Origin: Pteria penguin
Lineage: Eukaryota; Mollusca; Bivalvia; Pterioida; Pteriidae
DNA: 64,000 nucleotides
Direction of reading: 5' to 3'
Assembly: GCA_035048485.1 (NCBI GenBank)
Contig: CM068593.1
Coordinates: 5,465,151 to 5,529,150 of the forward strand
In this document: positions 36,101 through 51,100 of the stretch, in pieces
Position numbering within the stretch: position 1 is the stretch's first letter
Layout: every line of letters begins with the position of its first letter
Translations under genes and position numbers: made by a program
Notes under the pieces: model-generated
What the model was told of the DNA's origin: nothing
What the model saw: only the letters and a program-made list of their open reading frames with translations
Database searches by the model: none

Positions 36101-39100
36101 ACAGAGACATTATAAACCAAAGTGACACAGACACAGCATAAACCACAGTGACAAAGAGACAGTAAAAACCACAGTGACACTGGGACAGTATAAACCTCAG
36201 TGACACAGAAACAGTATAAACCACATTGACACAAAGACTGTATGAAACACAGTGAAACAGTGACAGTATGAACTACAGTGACCTAGAGGGAGTATAAATC
36301 ACAGTGATATAGAGATAGTATAAACCACAGTGACAGAAAAAGTATAAACCACAGTGACACATAGTATTAACCGGTGACACAGAGGCAGTATATACCACAG
36401 CGACACAGACAGTATAAACCACAGCGACACAAAGACAGTATAAACCACAGTGACACAGAGATAGTATAAACCACAGCGACACAGACAGTATAAACCACAG
36501 CGACACAAAGACAGTATAAACCACAATGACACAGAGACAATATACACCACAGTGACACAGAAACAGTATAAACCACAGTGACACAGAAACAGTATAAACC
36601 AGTGACAGAGACATTTTAAAATAAAATGACACAGAGACAGTATAAACCACACTGACACAGAACAGTATAAACCACAGTGACAGAGAGACATTATAAACCA
36701 AAGTGACACAGAGACAGTATAAACCACCTTGACACAGACAGTATAAACCACAGCGACACAAAGACAGTATAAACCACAATGACACAGAGACAATATAAAC
36801 CACAGTGACACAGAAACAGTATAACCCAGTGACAGAGACATTTTAAAATAAAATGACACAGAGAGAGTATAAACCACACTGACACAGAACAGTATAAACC
36901 ACAGTGACAGAGAGACATTATAAACCAAAGTGACACAGAGACAGTATAAACCACCTTGACATAGAGACAGTGTAAACCACAGTGACACAGAGATAGTATA
37001 AACCAAAGCAACACCCAGAAACAGTATAAATCAGTGACACAGAGACATTTCAAAATAAAATGACACAGAGACAGTTTAAACCACACTGACATAGAACAGT
37101 ATAAATCACAGTGACAGAGACACATTATAAACCAAAGTGACACAGAGACAGTATAAACCACCTTGACATAGAGACAGTGTAAACCACATTGACATAGACA
37201 GTATAAACCATAGCGACACAAAGACAGTATAAACCACAATGACACAGAGACAATATACACCACAGTGACACAGAAACAGTATAAACCACAGTGACACAGA
37301 AACAGTATAACCCAGTGACAGAGACATTTTAAAATAAAATGACACAGAGAGAGTATAAACCACACTGACACAGAACAGTATAAACCACAGTGACAGAGAG
37401 ACATTATAAACCAAAGTGACACAGAGACAGTATAAACCACCTTGACATAGAGACAGTGTAAACCACAGTGACACAGAGATAGTATAAACCAAAGCAACAC
37501 CCAGAAACAGTATAAATCAGTGACACAGAGACATTTCAAAATAAAATGACACAGAGACAGTTTAAACCACACTGACATAGAACAGTATAAATCACAGTGA
37601 CAGAGACACATTATAAACCAAAGTGACACAGAGACAGTATAAACCACCATGACATAGAGACAGTGTAAACCACAGTGACACAGAGATAGTATAAACCACA
37701 GCAACACACAAACAGTATAAACTACAGTGACACAGAGACAGTATAAACCACAGTGACACAGAAACAGTATAAACCACAGTGACACAGAGACAGTATAAAC
37801 CACAGTGACACTATAAACTGCAGTGACACAGAAGCAGTATTAAACTACCATGACAAAGAGACAATATAAACCATTGTGACAAAAAGACGCTATAAATCAC
37901 AGTGATTCAGAGACAGTAAAAAACACAGTGACACAGAGACAGCATAAACCACAGTGACACAGACCTTATAAACCACAGTAATACAGAGAAAGTATTACAC
38001 TACTATGATCAATACTATTATATAATAGTAATATAATAGTAATAGTAATATATATAATATTATACTATAAATGACAGTGATACAGAGACGGCAAAAACCA
38101 CAAAGACACAGACAGAATATACACCACAGAAACAGTATAAACCACAAAGACACAGAAAGAGCATAAACCATGATTACACATGAGACTATGACATAAAGAC
38201 AGTATACACCACAGTGACATAGAGACAGTATAAACCATAGTAACATAGAAACAGTATAAACCACAGTGACACAGAGACAGTATAAACCACAGTGTAACAG
38301 TGACAGTATGAACTACAGTGACCCAGAGAGAGAATAAACCACAGCGATATAGAGATAGTATAAACCACTGTGACACAGAAAAAGTATAAACCACAGTGAC
38401 ACATAGTATAAACCAGTGCCACAGGGACACACAGACAGTATAAACCACAGTGACAAAGAAACAGTATAAACTACAGTGACACAGAGACAGTATAAAGCAT
38501 AGTGATTCAGAGATAGATTAAACGTTGGTGATACAGAAACCAGATAAACCACAGTGACACAAAAACTGTATAAACCACAGTGACAGAGAGACATTATAAA
38601 CCACAGTGACACAGAGACATTATAAACCAAAGTGACACAGAGACAGTATAAACATCAGTGACACAGAAATAGTATAAACCACAGTGACAGACAGATATTA
38701 TAAACCAAAGTGACACAGAGACAGCATAAACCACAATGACACAGACAGTATAAACCACAGTGACAGAGAGACATTATAAACCACAGTGACAGAGAGACAT
38801 TATAAACCAAAGTGACACAGAGACAGTATAAACAACTATGACATAGAGACAGTATAAACCACAGTGACACAGAGATAGTATAAACTACAGTGACACAGAG
38901 ACAGTATAAACCACTGTGACATAGAAACAGTATAAACCGCAGTGACACAGAGACAGTATAAACCACAGTGACACAGAGACAGTATAAACTACAGTGACAC
39001 AGAGACAGTACTAAACTACCATGACAAAGAGACAATATAAACCATAGTGACAAAAAGACGGTATAAATCACAGTGATTCAGAGGCAGTATAAACCACAGT

Positions 39101-42100
39101 GACACAGAGACAGCATAAACCACAGTGACACAGAGACCTTATAAACCACAGTAATACAGAGAAAGTATTAAACTACCATGATCAAGAGACACTATAAACG
39201 ACAGTGATACAGAGACAGCAAAAACCACAATGACACAGAGAGAATATACACCACAGTGACACAGAAACAGTATAAACCACAGTAACACAGAAAGAGTATA
39301 AACCATGATTACACCAATGATACAGACAGTATAAACCACATTGACATAGAGACAGTATAAACCACAGTGACACAGAATCAGTATAAACTATAGTGACACA
39401 GAGACACCACAAACTACAATGACACAGAGACAGTATAAACCACATTGACATAGAGACAGTATAAACCACAGTGACACAGAATCAGTATAAACTATAGTGA
39501 CACAGAGACACCACAAACTACAATGACACAGAGACAGTATAAACCACATTGACATAGAGACAATATAAACCACAGTGACACAGAATCAGTATAAACTATA
39601 GTGACACAGAGACACCACAAACTACAATGACACAGAGACAGTATAAACCACATTGACATAGAGACAGTATAAACCACAGTGACACAGAATCAGTATAAAC
39701 TATAGTGACACAGAGACACCACAAACTACAATGACACAGAGACAGTATAAACCACATTGACAAAGAGACAGTATAAACCACAGTGATTCAGAGACAAAAT
39801 AAAGTAATGTGACACACAGACAGCATAAACCAAAGTGAGACATTGACAGCTTAAACCACAGTGACGCAGAGACAGTTAAACCACAATGACAAAAAGACAG
39901 TATACCCCACAGTGACACAGAGACAGTATAAACCACAGTGACACAGAAACAGTATAAACCACAATGACACATCATAAAGCACAGTGACACAGAGACAGTA
40001 TAAAGCACAATGTAAAAGGAAACGGTAAAAACAACAAGTGATAGAAACGGTGTAAATCACAGTGACACAGAAACAGTATAAACCACAGTGACACAGAGAC
40101 AGTATAAACTACAGTGAAACAGTGACAGTACAAACTACAATGACCCAGACAGAGTATAAACCACAGCGATATAGAGATAGTATAAACCACAGTGACACAG
40201 AGAAAGTATAAACCACAGTGATACAGTATAAATCGGTGACACAGAGACAATATAAACTACAGCGACACCGACAGTATAAATCACAGTGACATACAGACAG
40301 TATTAAACTACCATGATAAAGAGACACTATAAAAGACAGTGATACAGAGACAGCACAAACCACAATGACAGAGACAGTATACACCACAGTGACACAGAGA
40401 CAGTATAAACCAGTGACACAGAAACAGTATACACCACAATGACACAGAATAAACTACAGTGACACAGAGATTCAGAGACAGAATAAACCAAAGTGACACA
40501 TAGACAATATAAACCACAGTGACACAGAGACAGCATAAACCACAATGACATGGAGACTATAATATTATAAACCACAGTAATACAGAGAAAGTATTAAACT
40601 ACCATGATCAAGAGACACTATAAACCACTATGACACAGAGAGAGATTAAACCACAGTGACACAGAAACAGTATAAACCACTAAACCAAAGTAATACATAG
40701 ACAGCTTAAACCAAAGTGACACATAGACAGCATAAACCACAGTGACACAGAGACAGTTAAACCACAATGACACAGAGACAGTATAAACCACAGTGGCACA
40801 GAGACAGTATAAACCACACTGACACAGAAACAGTAAAAACCATGATTACACAGTATAAACCACAGTGACACAGAGACAGGATAAACCACAGTGACAAAGA
40901 GACAGTATAAATAACAGTGATTCAGAGACAGAATAAAGTAAAGTAACACACAGACAGCATAAACCAAAGTGACACATCGACAGCATAAACCACAGTGACA
41001 CAGAGACAGTTAAACCACAATGACATAAAGACAGTATACACCACAGTGACACAGAGACAGTATAAACCATAGTAACACAGAAACAGTATAAACCACAATG
41101 ACAAAGCATAAAGCACGGTGACACATAGACAGTATAAACCACAATGACAAAGAAACAGTAAAAACCATAGGGACACAGAAATGGTATAAACCACAGTGAC
41201 ACAGAAAAAGTATAAACCACAGTAAAACAGTGACAGTATGAACTACAGTGACCCAGACAGAGTATAAACCATAGCGATATAGAGATAGTATAAACCACAG
41301 TGACACAGACAAAGTATAAACCACAGTGACACATACTATAAATCGGTGACACAGAGACAATATAAACCACAGCGACACACAGACAGTATAAACCACAGTG
41401 ACATAGAAACAGTATAAACTACAGTGACACAGAAACAGTATAAAGCATAGTGATTCAGAGACAGATTAAACGTTGGTGATACAGAAACAGGATACATCAC
41501 AGTGCACAAAAACTGTATGAACTACAGTGACGGAGAGACATTATAAACCACAGTGACACAGAGACATTATAAAACAAAGTGACACAGAGACAGTATAAAC
41601 GACAGTGACACAGAAACAGTGTAAACCACAGTGACAGAGAGACATTATAAACCAAAATGACACAGAGACAATAGAAACCACAATGACAAAGACAGTATAA
41701 ACCACAGTGACTCAGAGACAGTATAAACTACAGTGACACAGATACAGTATAAACTACAGTGACACAGAGACAATATAAACCATAGTGAGAAAGACACAGT
41801 TTAAACCACAGATTCAGAAACAGTATAAACCTTAGTGACACAGGAACAGGATAAACAACAGTGACATAGAGACATTATAAATGAAAGTGACACAGAGACA
41901 GTAAAAACCACAGTGACACAGAGACAGTATAAATGGCAGTGACACAGAAACAGTATAAAGCACAATGACACAGAGACAGTATAAAGCACAGTGACACAGT
42001 GACAGTATGAACTTCAGTGACCCAGAGAAAGTATAAACCACAGTGACACAGAGACAGTATAAACCACAGTGACACAAAGACAGTATAAACCACAGTGACA

Positions 42101-45100
42101 CATAAACAGTATAAACTACAGTGACATAGAGACAGTATAAACTAAAGTGACACAGAGACAATATAAACCACAGTGATTCAGAGGCAGATTAAACCTTGGT
42201 GACACAGAAACAGGATAAACCGCAGTGACACAAAAACATTATAAACCGCAGTGACACAGAGACAGTATAAACCACAGTGACACAAAGACATTATCCATCA
42301 CAGTGACACAGAGTATTAAACTACCATGATAAAGTGACACTATAAACCACAGTGATAGAGAGACAGCAAAAACCACAATCACACAGAAACAGTATACACC
42401 ACAGTGACACAGAGACAGTATAAACCAGTGACAGAAACAGTATAAACCACAATGACACAGTATAAACAACAGTGACACAGAGATAGTATAAACCACAGTG
42501 ACAGAGACAGTTAAACCACTTTGACACAGAAACAGTATGAACAACAGTGACAGTATAAAGCACAGTGACAAAGAGGCAGTATTTTCCACAGTGACAGCAT
42601 AAACTACTAACACAGAGACAGTATAAACCACAATGACACAGAGACAGTATAAACCATAGTGACAAAGAGATAGCACAAACCAAAATGACAGAGACAGTGT
42701 AACCCACAGTGACTGATAACATAAACCGCAGTGACACAGAGACAGTATAAACCAGAGTGACACAGAGACAGTTAAACCACAATGACACAGAGACAATATA
42801 CACCACAGTGACACAGAAACAATATAAACCACAATGAAACAGTATAACCCACAGTGACACAGAGACAGTATTAACTACAGTGACACAGAAACAGTATAAA
42901 CCACAGTAGTGATGTACCGATGATCGGAAAACAACGATTAGCGACGATCGATTTCGATGATCGATTCTCGTTTTTCATAATTGATCATCGCATGCACAAA
43001 TCTGCGTTTCCGTGTTTTCTAGGTTTACCGTTTTGACTGAGACTTAATTAATTAGCGATATCAGTGTTCCAGAGACAGAAAGCAGCAGACAAATTGCCAA
43101 ATTTTCAGAGCCACCGTGCAAATAGCTTAAATCAGCAGACACTGAGGACTGACTCAGTGATGTAATGTGTGTTGGCAAGAGCCAGATTTCTCAAGATGAT
43201 ATGGTGTAGGATGAGATCAGGCGATATCTCGGAATAGTTTTAAAAGATGAGGACATAGGATTGAATGGTGGAGAAAGAACAAGTTGTACTTTCCGAGACT
43301 ATGATATCGTTACTTGTCAAAAATATGCTGTGCATTCAAGATAGTAGTGTCCCTGCAGAGAGAGTGTTCTGTCTTGCCAGATACTTGGTTTCAAAAAAAA
43401 AAGACGCAGCCAGCTAACCGCTTCAAATGTAGACCTTTTCATATTCCTAAATAAAAACCTATGAAAGCATTGGTAATAAGTCAATTGTGACTTATGAGTG
43501 ACTGGGGTTGTTATTAACCTGGCAATAAGTAACTTTAACAAGTTAAAACACTTTGCCACTGTACAGTGTACATTGTAAAACCAGCAAACATACACTACCT
43601 TTCATAAATAAGTGTTTAAGATGTTACATTCTTTATAAATCATATCAAACAACAAAAACAGACTTTGGAGGTAAGGTTTTTCAACAAATTGTCGGCATTC
43701 CAATGGGCACTAACTGTGCTCCGCTTCTGGCTGACATATTCCTTAATTCATACGAAGCTGAGTTCATTTAGTCTTTGCTTTCGCAAGGAAAAAACAATTG
43801 GCTCTTGGCTTCAATTTTACTTACAAATATATAGATGACTTGCTTTCAATTAATAATCCTTCATTCGCAGATTACCTTAGCATCATCTATCCAAGTGAAC
43901 TGGAGGTCAAAGAAACCACAGAAACTAGTAATTTTACTTCGTATTTAGATATTATGTTGTCTTTCAACATTAATGGTCAATTGAACACCTCACTCTATGA
44001 CAAACGTGATGATTTCAATTTCGCTATCACAAACTTTCCTTTCATAAGTAGCAACATTCCATCATCGCCCGCATACGGCGTATTCATATCTCAGTTAATA
44101 CGTTATTCCAGAGCATGTTCAAATTACAATGACTTTGTTCTGAGGGCTAGGCGACTTTCAGTTAAGCTGCTCAACCAGGGTTATATATGTGCTAGACTAG
44201 CATCGTCACTGAGGAAGTTCTACGGTCGTTACGAGACTCTTATTACTCCATATGATATCTCGTTATCCAGACTTTTAAATGATATTCTGGACTGAGACCG
44301 ATTCCGATCACTTTACACAGATTTGACACCTTCTATACTAGAAGGTTACCTACTTCGACTTCTCCATATATAGATACATATGGAATTCACACGATTTGAC
44401 TCTTTCTACGGGGTATATGTGATGGGTGTTGCTAGCAAGCAGGAGATGCTCACTCTCCCCGGGCACCTGATCTCACTCCATCACAGGGGTTCACATATGC
44501 TCTTCAAGTAGACATATTTTGTTATTTTCCATTTGTTTTTCATTTTCACTGATTTTGTATGTCCTATGGTTTCATGATTTTTGGATTTGTGGTTTGGATT
44601 TATCCATCATCTTTACATTTCTAGACTAATTGGAACTCCCAGGTTAGTTAATGCTACTAGTGCCTGGTTAATGGTCCATATGGATGCTACTATATCTTTA
44701 TTTATGCCCAATATAACAAAAAGAAGTGAAAAATCAAGCAAGTTTATGCATTAAATCTGTAAATATTTGCGAACCGATTATAATCAGCAAAATCGCATCG
44801 AAAGCATCAACCGATTCCAACCGATGATCAATTATGAAATTCAGCCGATCCAACATCACTAAACCACAGTGACACAGAAACAGTATAAAATACCATGACA
44901 CAGACACAGTATGTACCATAGTGACACAGAGACAGTATAAACCACAGTGACACAGAGACAGCACAAACCATAATGACAAAGAGAAAGTATAAACCACAGT
45001 GACAAAGAGACAGTATAAACCACAGTGATTCAGAGACAGTATAAACCACAGTGACACAGAGATAGTATAAAACAGTGACAGAGATTTTTTGAACCATAGT

Positions 45101-48100
45101 GACACAGAGACAGTATAAACCACAGTGACACAGAGACAGTATAAAACAGTGACAGAGATTTTTTGAACCATAGTGACACAGACAGGATAAACCACAGTGA
45201 CAGCACAAACCATAATGACACAGAGACAGTATAAACCACAGTGACAAAGAGACAGTATAAACTACAGTGACACAGAGACAGTATAATCTACAGTGACACA
45301 GAGACAGTATTAAACTACCATGATAAAGAGACACTATAAATCACAGGGATACAGAGACAGCACAAACCTAAATGACACAGAGACAGTATACACCACAGTG
45401 ACACAGAGACAGTATAAACCTGGCAGTTGTCACCACCATACAAGGAGGAAAAAATTTAGCAATATATAGTTTTCTCTATTTGTGTTGGCACACCTTAGTA
45501 AGAAGAAATTCGTTTAGGACTAAGATGGTTTTGGTTCAAGGCCTATAGGTGGCTTGTTGGTGTCTGGTCTCTCAGACAATTGGTAATCAAAGGCTTGAAG
45601 AGCCACAAAGGCGTCGAACTAAATTTTATTTCAAGCTGTCAAAATTAGCAGCAATTGACCAGTTGTGTTCATCTTTTTTGTTGAATTCCGATAATTTATG
45701 GAATAGAGTAAAAATAAAAGCTTAAGGACCAACAGCCATATATCATATAATATCAAAATGTGAATGAAAGTTGTCAGTGGGCAACATAGCTCTCCGGTGG
45801 GGCTTTGTCATAAAGTAAGATGTGTGGTAAACAGTTTCTTGATGGAGTCCGTTGTCATGAGGAAGTCAAGGGTTATAAGTGGTACTGATTATGACATCAT
45901 GATTACATTTTATTGTTCTTTACCTCATTCTTGCAGAAATATGTCAAATGTCTTATCACAAAGAATGTACATGTGAAATCAAGGACTTATCTTGTTTATA
46001 AGTCCTTGGTGAAATCAATCGAACGCCATTGCCATTTTTTTTACAAAGATAGAAATGGACGAGTTGTTACCATTGCCTGTAAAAGCCTTATGTTTAATTT
46101 GTTTTAAGGTATGGTCCAGGTTACAGTTTTTGTCTACACTTCTAATATTGACACTAGGGCCAACAGCTTCTATATATCGTCCTTACACACTAGTTATTAT
46201 TCGGTCGTTTATTGTTTGTGCACGTGTAAGGGCTACAACACCATGCCGTTCGCATTAATGACGCAAACCGATTGTGAATCACAATCGAACTTTATCGGTT
46301 GATTTGGAATGAAATCTTCACGTGAATTCTACTTAATTTATTTTTCACGCATTTAATCTAAAATTCTGTCTTAATCCATGCGATCATCCTTTACATCCGC
46401 ATTAAATTTTGTAGGCGATTTGAAAACTTTCTTGGCTGCCATTTCTTATGTCCTCGTGGGAACTTTTTTTTAAAATATGGGGAAGACCATGTGATATATA
46501 TACACCATCTTTATTTAAGGTAGACTGGAGTTATCTACTCTTGCTTGCCATGGCTGCGTGAAGAGAAAAGTGACCGCCGTCATTCTGTAGAGGCTATTCC
46601 CTGTCCAGCAAGTGTTATTTATAGCACAGGCGGTAAGGGCAGATAAGACGCTGTACACACTGCGTGTAGATATTTTTAAAATTCGTCTGCAGTAGCATAC
46701 ACAGCATAGGTATACAGTACCTGATGTAATTTACGAGAGGCTCGTGATGTTTAGCCTTGAGGATGTAATTAATTTTGTCGATATTTGTTGATTCTAGCAA
46801 GGACCTATATGTCCTTGATTCTAGGTTAAATGAATGAAACGAAATCCAGTGAGATAAAAATAACCGATAACGCGTCACTTGAACCTAGGTCAGCATCGTA
46901 ATGAATTAGTGGTCACCTGTATAGATATTTTAAGATCTTTGCGACACGCATTGTCAGTCTATATGTCTCTGATTCTATGAAATATTTCATTTGTTCCTTT
47001 TCAAACTGAAATCTATATCTAAATATATTATGATTATTATATTATTTATATTATCATATTCATTTCGAAGACAGCCCGATCGGTTTCCATATTGGCGCTT
47101 ATATGTCAAATTAGGCCTTGATGGCATATTTTACAAGCGTTCTCCTACGATTTCTCCAAAGAAGGCAATATGTCACGTGGTCTTATCCATATTCCCATGA
47201 GGTGCGATTGTAATTAATAATCGGCTTGCGTCATTACGGCGAATGAAGATTTGAACACACACAATAAGCGACAGAATAATAAGTGTTTTAGGGCAATATA
47301 TTGATAATTTAAGTCAGGCAGACCTATGCTTAAACCTATTTCTGTGCAATGAAATTAAAAAAACAAGGATAACAAAGTCGGTTCTGCGAGAACGTTTTCT
47401 ACTTTAAGTACTTTAAAGAAGGTACTTCTTTGTTACGTGAATTAAAAAGGCGGTGTAGAGGTAAAATTTTTACGATCGCTAGAAGACTAAATTGAGTACT
47501 AGCTATTTGTGTGGAATTGCTGCATATATATAGGTAGAAGTTTCTGTCTCTGCATGAGGCAACTAAGTGACCATATGAGTGAAATAATTGTAGTGTGACA
47601 TAAAACAAGAAACAAAGAAAAGTTTTCATCACTTACTTCTCTACATTGGGGTATAAATTTTCTAAGTTGGTCAGCTCCAAAAAATGTGTTGTGAAGAAGG
47701 TGAAACACTAAATAAAAGAGATTACATAACTTAAGGACTCTAAAATCATATAACTATGAACATGTAATTGTTACAATTTATTAAAAAGATTGAACCAACA
47801 GATAAATGAAATAATTCCCCTGGAATGTTGACTACTATTTGTACAAAAAAGGATAGATCTTGTATAATTATACAATTATTCATGAATTGTAATACATTTA
47901 ACATTAAAAGGACCCCAAGAAATACTACATTTTATTTCAATCAAGTCATACCAAGTTTTCCCCCTTTCAGTCTATGACATTTTTTACGCTTTCAGTCAAC
48001 ATCACAAATATACGACATGATCCCTTTCACTGCGAGGATATCTGCGCATATCAGACACATTTTCAATGTACTTAAGCCAAATATTATGTAAATTTATCAT

Positions 48101-51100
48101 TTTAAAATCTTAATTTTTTCTCTTTGTGAATTTCAATGTGATGCAAATCTGAAATGAATCAAGTTTAAGTTTAATTTTGAATAAAACTCTTCAGTGGAAC
48201 AAGGTTTGAACAGTGAAAAAACTTTTTAGTTGTTTTTTGTAAATTTGTAAGAATTATTTTTAGGTGTGACAATGACTAAATGCTGACCTTGACTCGAAGA
48301 AGATGTTCACATACAGCGTAACAGATTCCTACACCTTCTTCTGCACTTGTACCTTATAAAAATCAAAGAACTGGTAAGAAATGATCGTCACAAAGAGCAA
48401 CACCTAGCATGGCATAATATGCCTGTCGCTTAGTTTAAAGGATGAAATTTGAAAGTATGGAAACATTCCCCCTTCGCAAGCAATTTTGTGAAATATTATT
48501 CAAACCCACGGGTGCAAGTTAGAAAAATTAAAAAACCTGAAAAGTGGTTGGGGGCCTGGAAGCCGCTAGGGCCCCTGGTGGGTCCAGGGCAACGCCTGTC
48601 CCTTGTCAAGAAAAAAGGGACAAACAAAACAAAAGTAAGCAGCAAGAAACAACACAAAACAATGAACGAGATGCATGTACTAGTACATGTATAGGCATTG
48701 TTACGGATCAAGGCACGGCAGCAATAGATAAGTACATGTATTTCAAATCTATGAAAATGCAAGAAATAGGATAAAATATGCTCAGATCCGATTTGAAGCT
48801 TCGTTTGGTCGTAACTTGGGTCATATATAGCGTAAATAGGCCGCGAGATAATCCTGAAAAGGTCTTGGGTAGATCAGCTAACATTAAATCTTATGGGATA
48901 GGTCGTGATAAGAGCATATAGAAAAAGCCGGCGTGGCCTAGTGGTATCGCGCTGGACTCCTGCATGATCGGGAGGCCGGGGTTCGAGTCCAGCTCTGGTC
49001 ATGCCGGTGTTCTGTCTTTCGGATTAGAGAGTAAAAACCAAGGCCCCGTGTCGTGGTATGGTTGGTTGGTTGGTTGGTGTTTTACGTCGCTTTCAACAAT
49101 TTTTCAGTTATATCGCGACATGGAAGCAGGAGGTAACCAACCTCTTAAACATAGTGGCGCAATCCGGGAATCGAACCCGGATCGTCGGCGCCGCAAGCCG
49201 AGCGCTTAACCACTACACCAAGCCTGCCCCTATGGTATGCATGGCACGTTAAAGATCCATCACTGCTTCGGGTGGGTCTGTTGCATAGGTCAAAATTTGT
49301 ATGTCCCGCATCAGGCAGACTTGGCTGTATGATAAAAAAAAATTGCCACAAAAATGCAAATCAACAAACAAGCACATAACAAGAGGCCCAAGTGGGCCTA
49401 TATCGCTCACCTGAGTACCTAGATAATCAGTCATGCAGGAAGGAAGAATTCATTTATTTTTGCATTACTGTGACCAAGTCAACACAAATATTGAAAATAA
49501 GTAAAATTTTATTTCAGACCAGAATAAAAATCAACACTTTTTTGCACATCCATTCAGGTGATTTTTGATATTAAGCATTTGCTTTGTCTCTGCAAGATGA
49601 GATTCAGGGCAACAAGTTAATCATTTTCTTCAGGCGGGGCCTTTTGTTGACTGATTTCAAGTCTGGGTCATGAACAACAGTTGTTTCGAATATTGTCCAG
49701 ACCCAACTTAAAATGGCCTAATTTCAGATGCTGAGTGTTGAGAAACATCTAAAAACTTATTTAGATGTGTAAAGAAATGAAAAAAACATTTTTTGACCAC
49801 AGCTGGATTTGAACCCCTACTCTCCATATTTTAATTACCAAGCGGTATATGTATCATTGTGAGAGGTAGGAACAGTCTATGCTTCGGGGCAGGGGCACCG
49901 CGTCATTGACAACAAGTATGTCGAGCGGGGAATTTGACGTTACTCAAAAAAGTCTCAATGTGGTTAAATGTGAACAACTGCACAAATACCTGAAAGAACA
50001 TGGTATTACCAGCTCAAACAAGAAAAAGGAAGAACTGGTTGATTTATGCTATGAATCCATACGAAAATAGACCACGAGGATGAAAACATTGCATCTGAAA
50101 ACAGACCAGCTGTGAATGGTGTAATTCATCCTGACCCATTTAAATCTACTGCCTTGGTCTGGAATAATGATTTAGCAAATATGCCCTCCATTTACATGTT
50201 TGACACGACAACTTTCCAGGTAAACTATTGTGGTTGAACCAAGGAATGCGTGAAAAGGAGAAAGAATGACAACAGCTACCAGTTGCATTGCAGTGGTCAC
50301 ATTCATAGCATACAGCACTCACAGATAGGTAGGTGCTGCTAACAAAATTACTTCAGGAATACAAATTGAATGTTTTATTTCATGAAGACCCTTAGAAAAT
50401 ATTAATTTAAAATTGTTGCACTTATATAATGCCTCACTGTGACCTAAGAATTTAAAGAGAGTAAAAGAGAGAGCTTTTTATACATGTGTACCTTCTTATT
50501 TTGTGTCTTACATTTTGTACTTTTTATATCTTCGCAGACCCTACTCTACATCTTGTGACGGCAAGATGTGTACCAGAAACCAGACAGTCTGCTGAGCATC
50601 AGCGGAGCGGTAAAACGGGTATTTGCGACAATAAAATGATGCAATTTATGCCTGCAAATCATTCAAACACAAATGTGTTATCCCTATTCCAATTCACTTG
50701 ACTAAAACGTTTTTTTTCAAAGCAGTTTCATGGCGTCGAAAGGCAGCATTGCTATGGAAATGATATTGTCGTCGCTTTCAAGACATAAACGCTATGATTT
50801 TAAAGGCACAAATTTTCGACATCATAGCCAATGAAAATGCGTGTTACATCTGAAGTGAATTAGAATGAAGTGTTAAATACAAAAGCACTGATGCATGATC
50901 ACTGTGATACAAACAATACAGTACCACTGTACATTCATTGACCATTGGAGACCAGAGGCAAGACCAGGTGCCCGACAGGAGTCAGCGTCTCCTGCTTGGC
51001 TGGCCACACCCACCATGAATGCCCACAATATAGTGGTAATGAAAGATTATCAACCATGTTGTCACTTGAAAGTTGGCTTCAATTTGGATATACATGTACA

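Larger units (their letters stand above)
42907..44861 (+). mobile_element. hAT transposon, decayed, inserted in the 26-bp array
   Basis: The ends are TAGTGATGT (42907) and its exact inverse ACATCACTA (to 44861), followed inward by CCGATGATCG-type sequence, a common hAT terminus. The 8-bp duplication aaccacag lies at 42899-42906 and 44862-44869; as the target is repetitive, this alone is not proof. The left part codes for the remains of a hAT transposase and the right part holds a reverse transcriptase fragment, so one element is nested in the other. Confidence 0.85.
32021..45420. repeat. 26-bp minisatellite, 13.4 kb, several hundred units
   Basis: The consensus is agtataaaccacagtgacac followed by agagac. 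Uninterrupted blocks lie at 32021-33430, 34097-34892, 35757-42906 and 44862-45420, so about 380 units remain after subtracting insertions. Higher-order units are visible: 187 bp repeated at 32501, 32688 and 32875; about 486 bp repeated at 36821 and 37307; and exactly 104 bp (four units) repeated at 39421, 39525 and 39629. The minus strand gives many Leu/Cys/Val-rich frames of the [10 protein letters not shown] type; these follow the repeat and are not proteins. All of it lies in one MSH4 intron. Confidence 0.97.

Noticed and set aside
31983..45334. Dozens of minus-strand Leu/Cys/Val-rich frames that resemble membrane proteins
   Set aside because: They are translations of the 26-bp unit in successive frames. 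They have no start context and end wherever a unit mutates to a stop.
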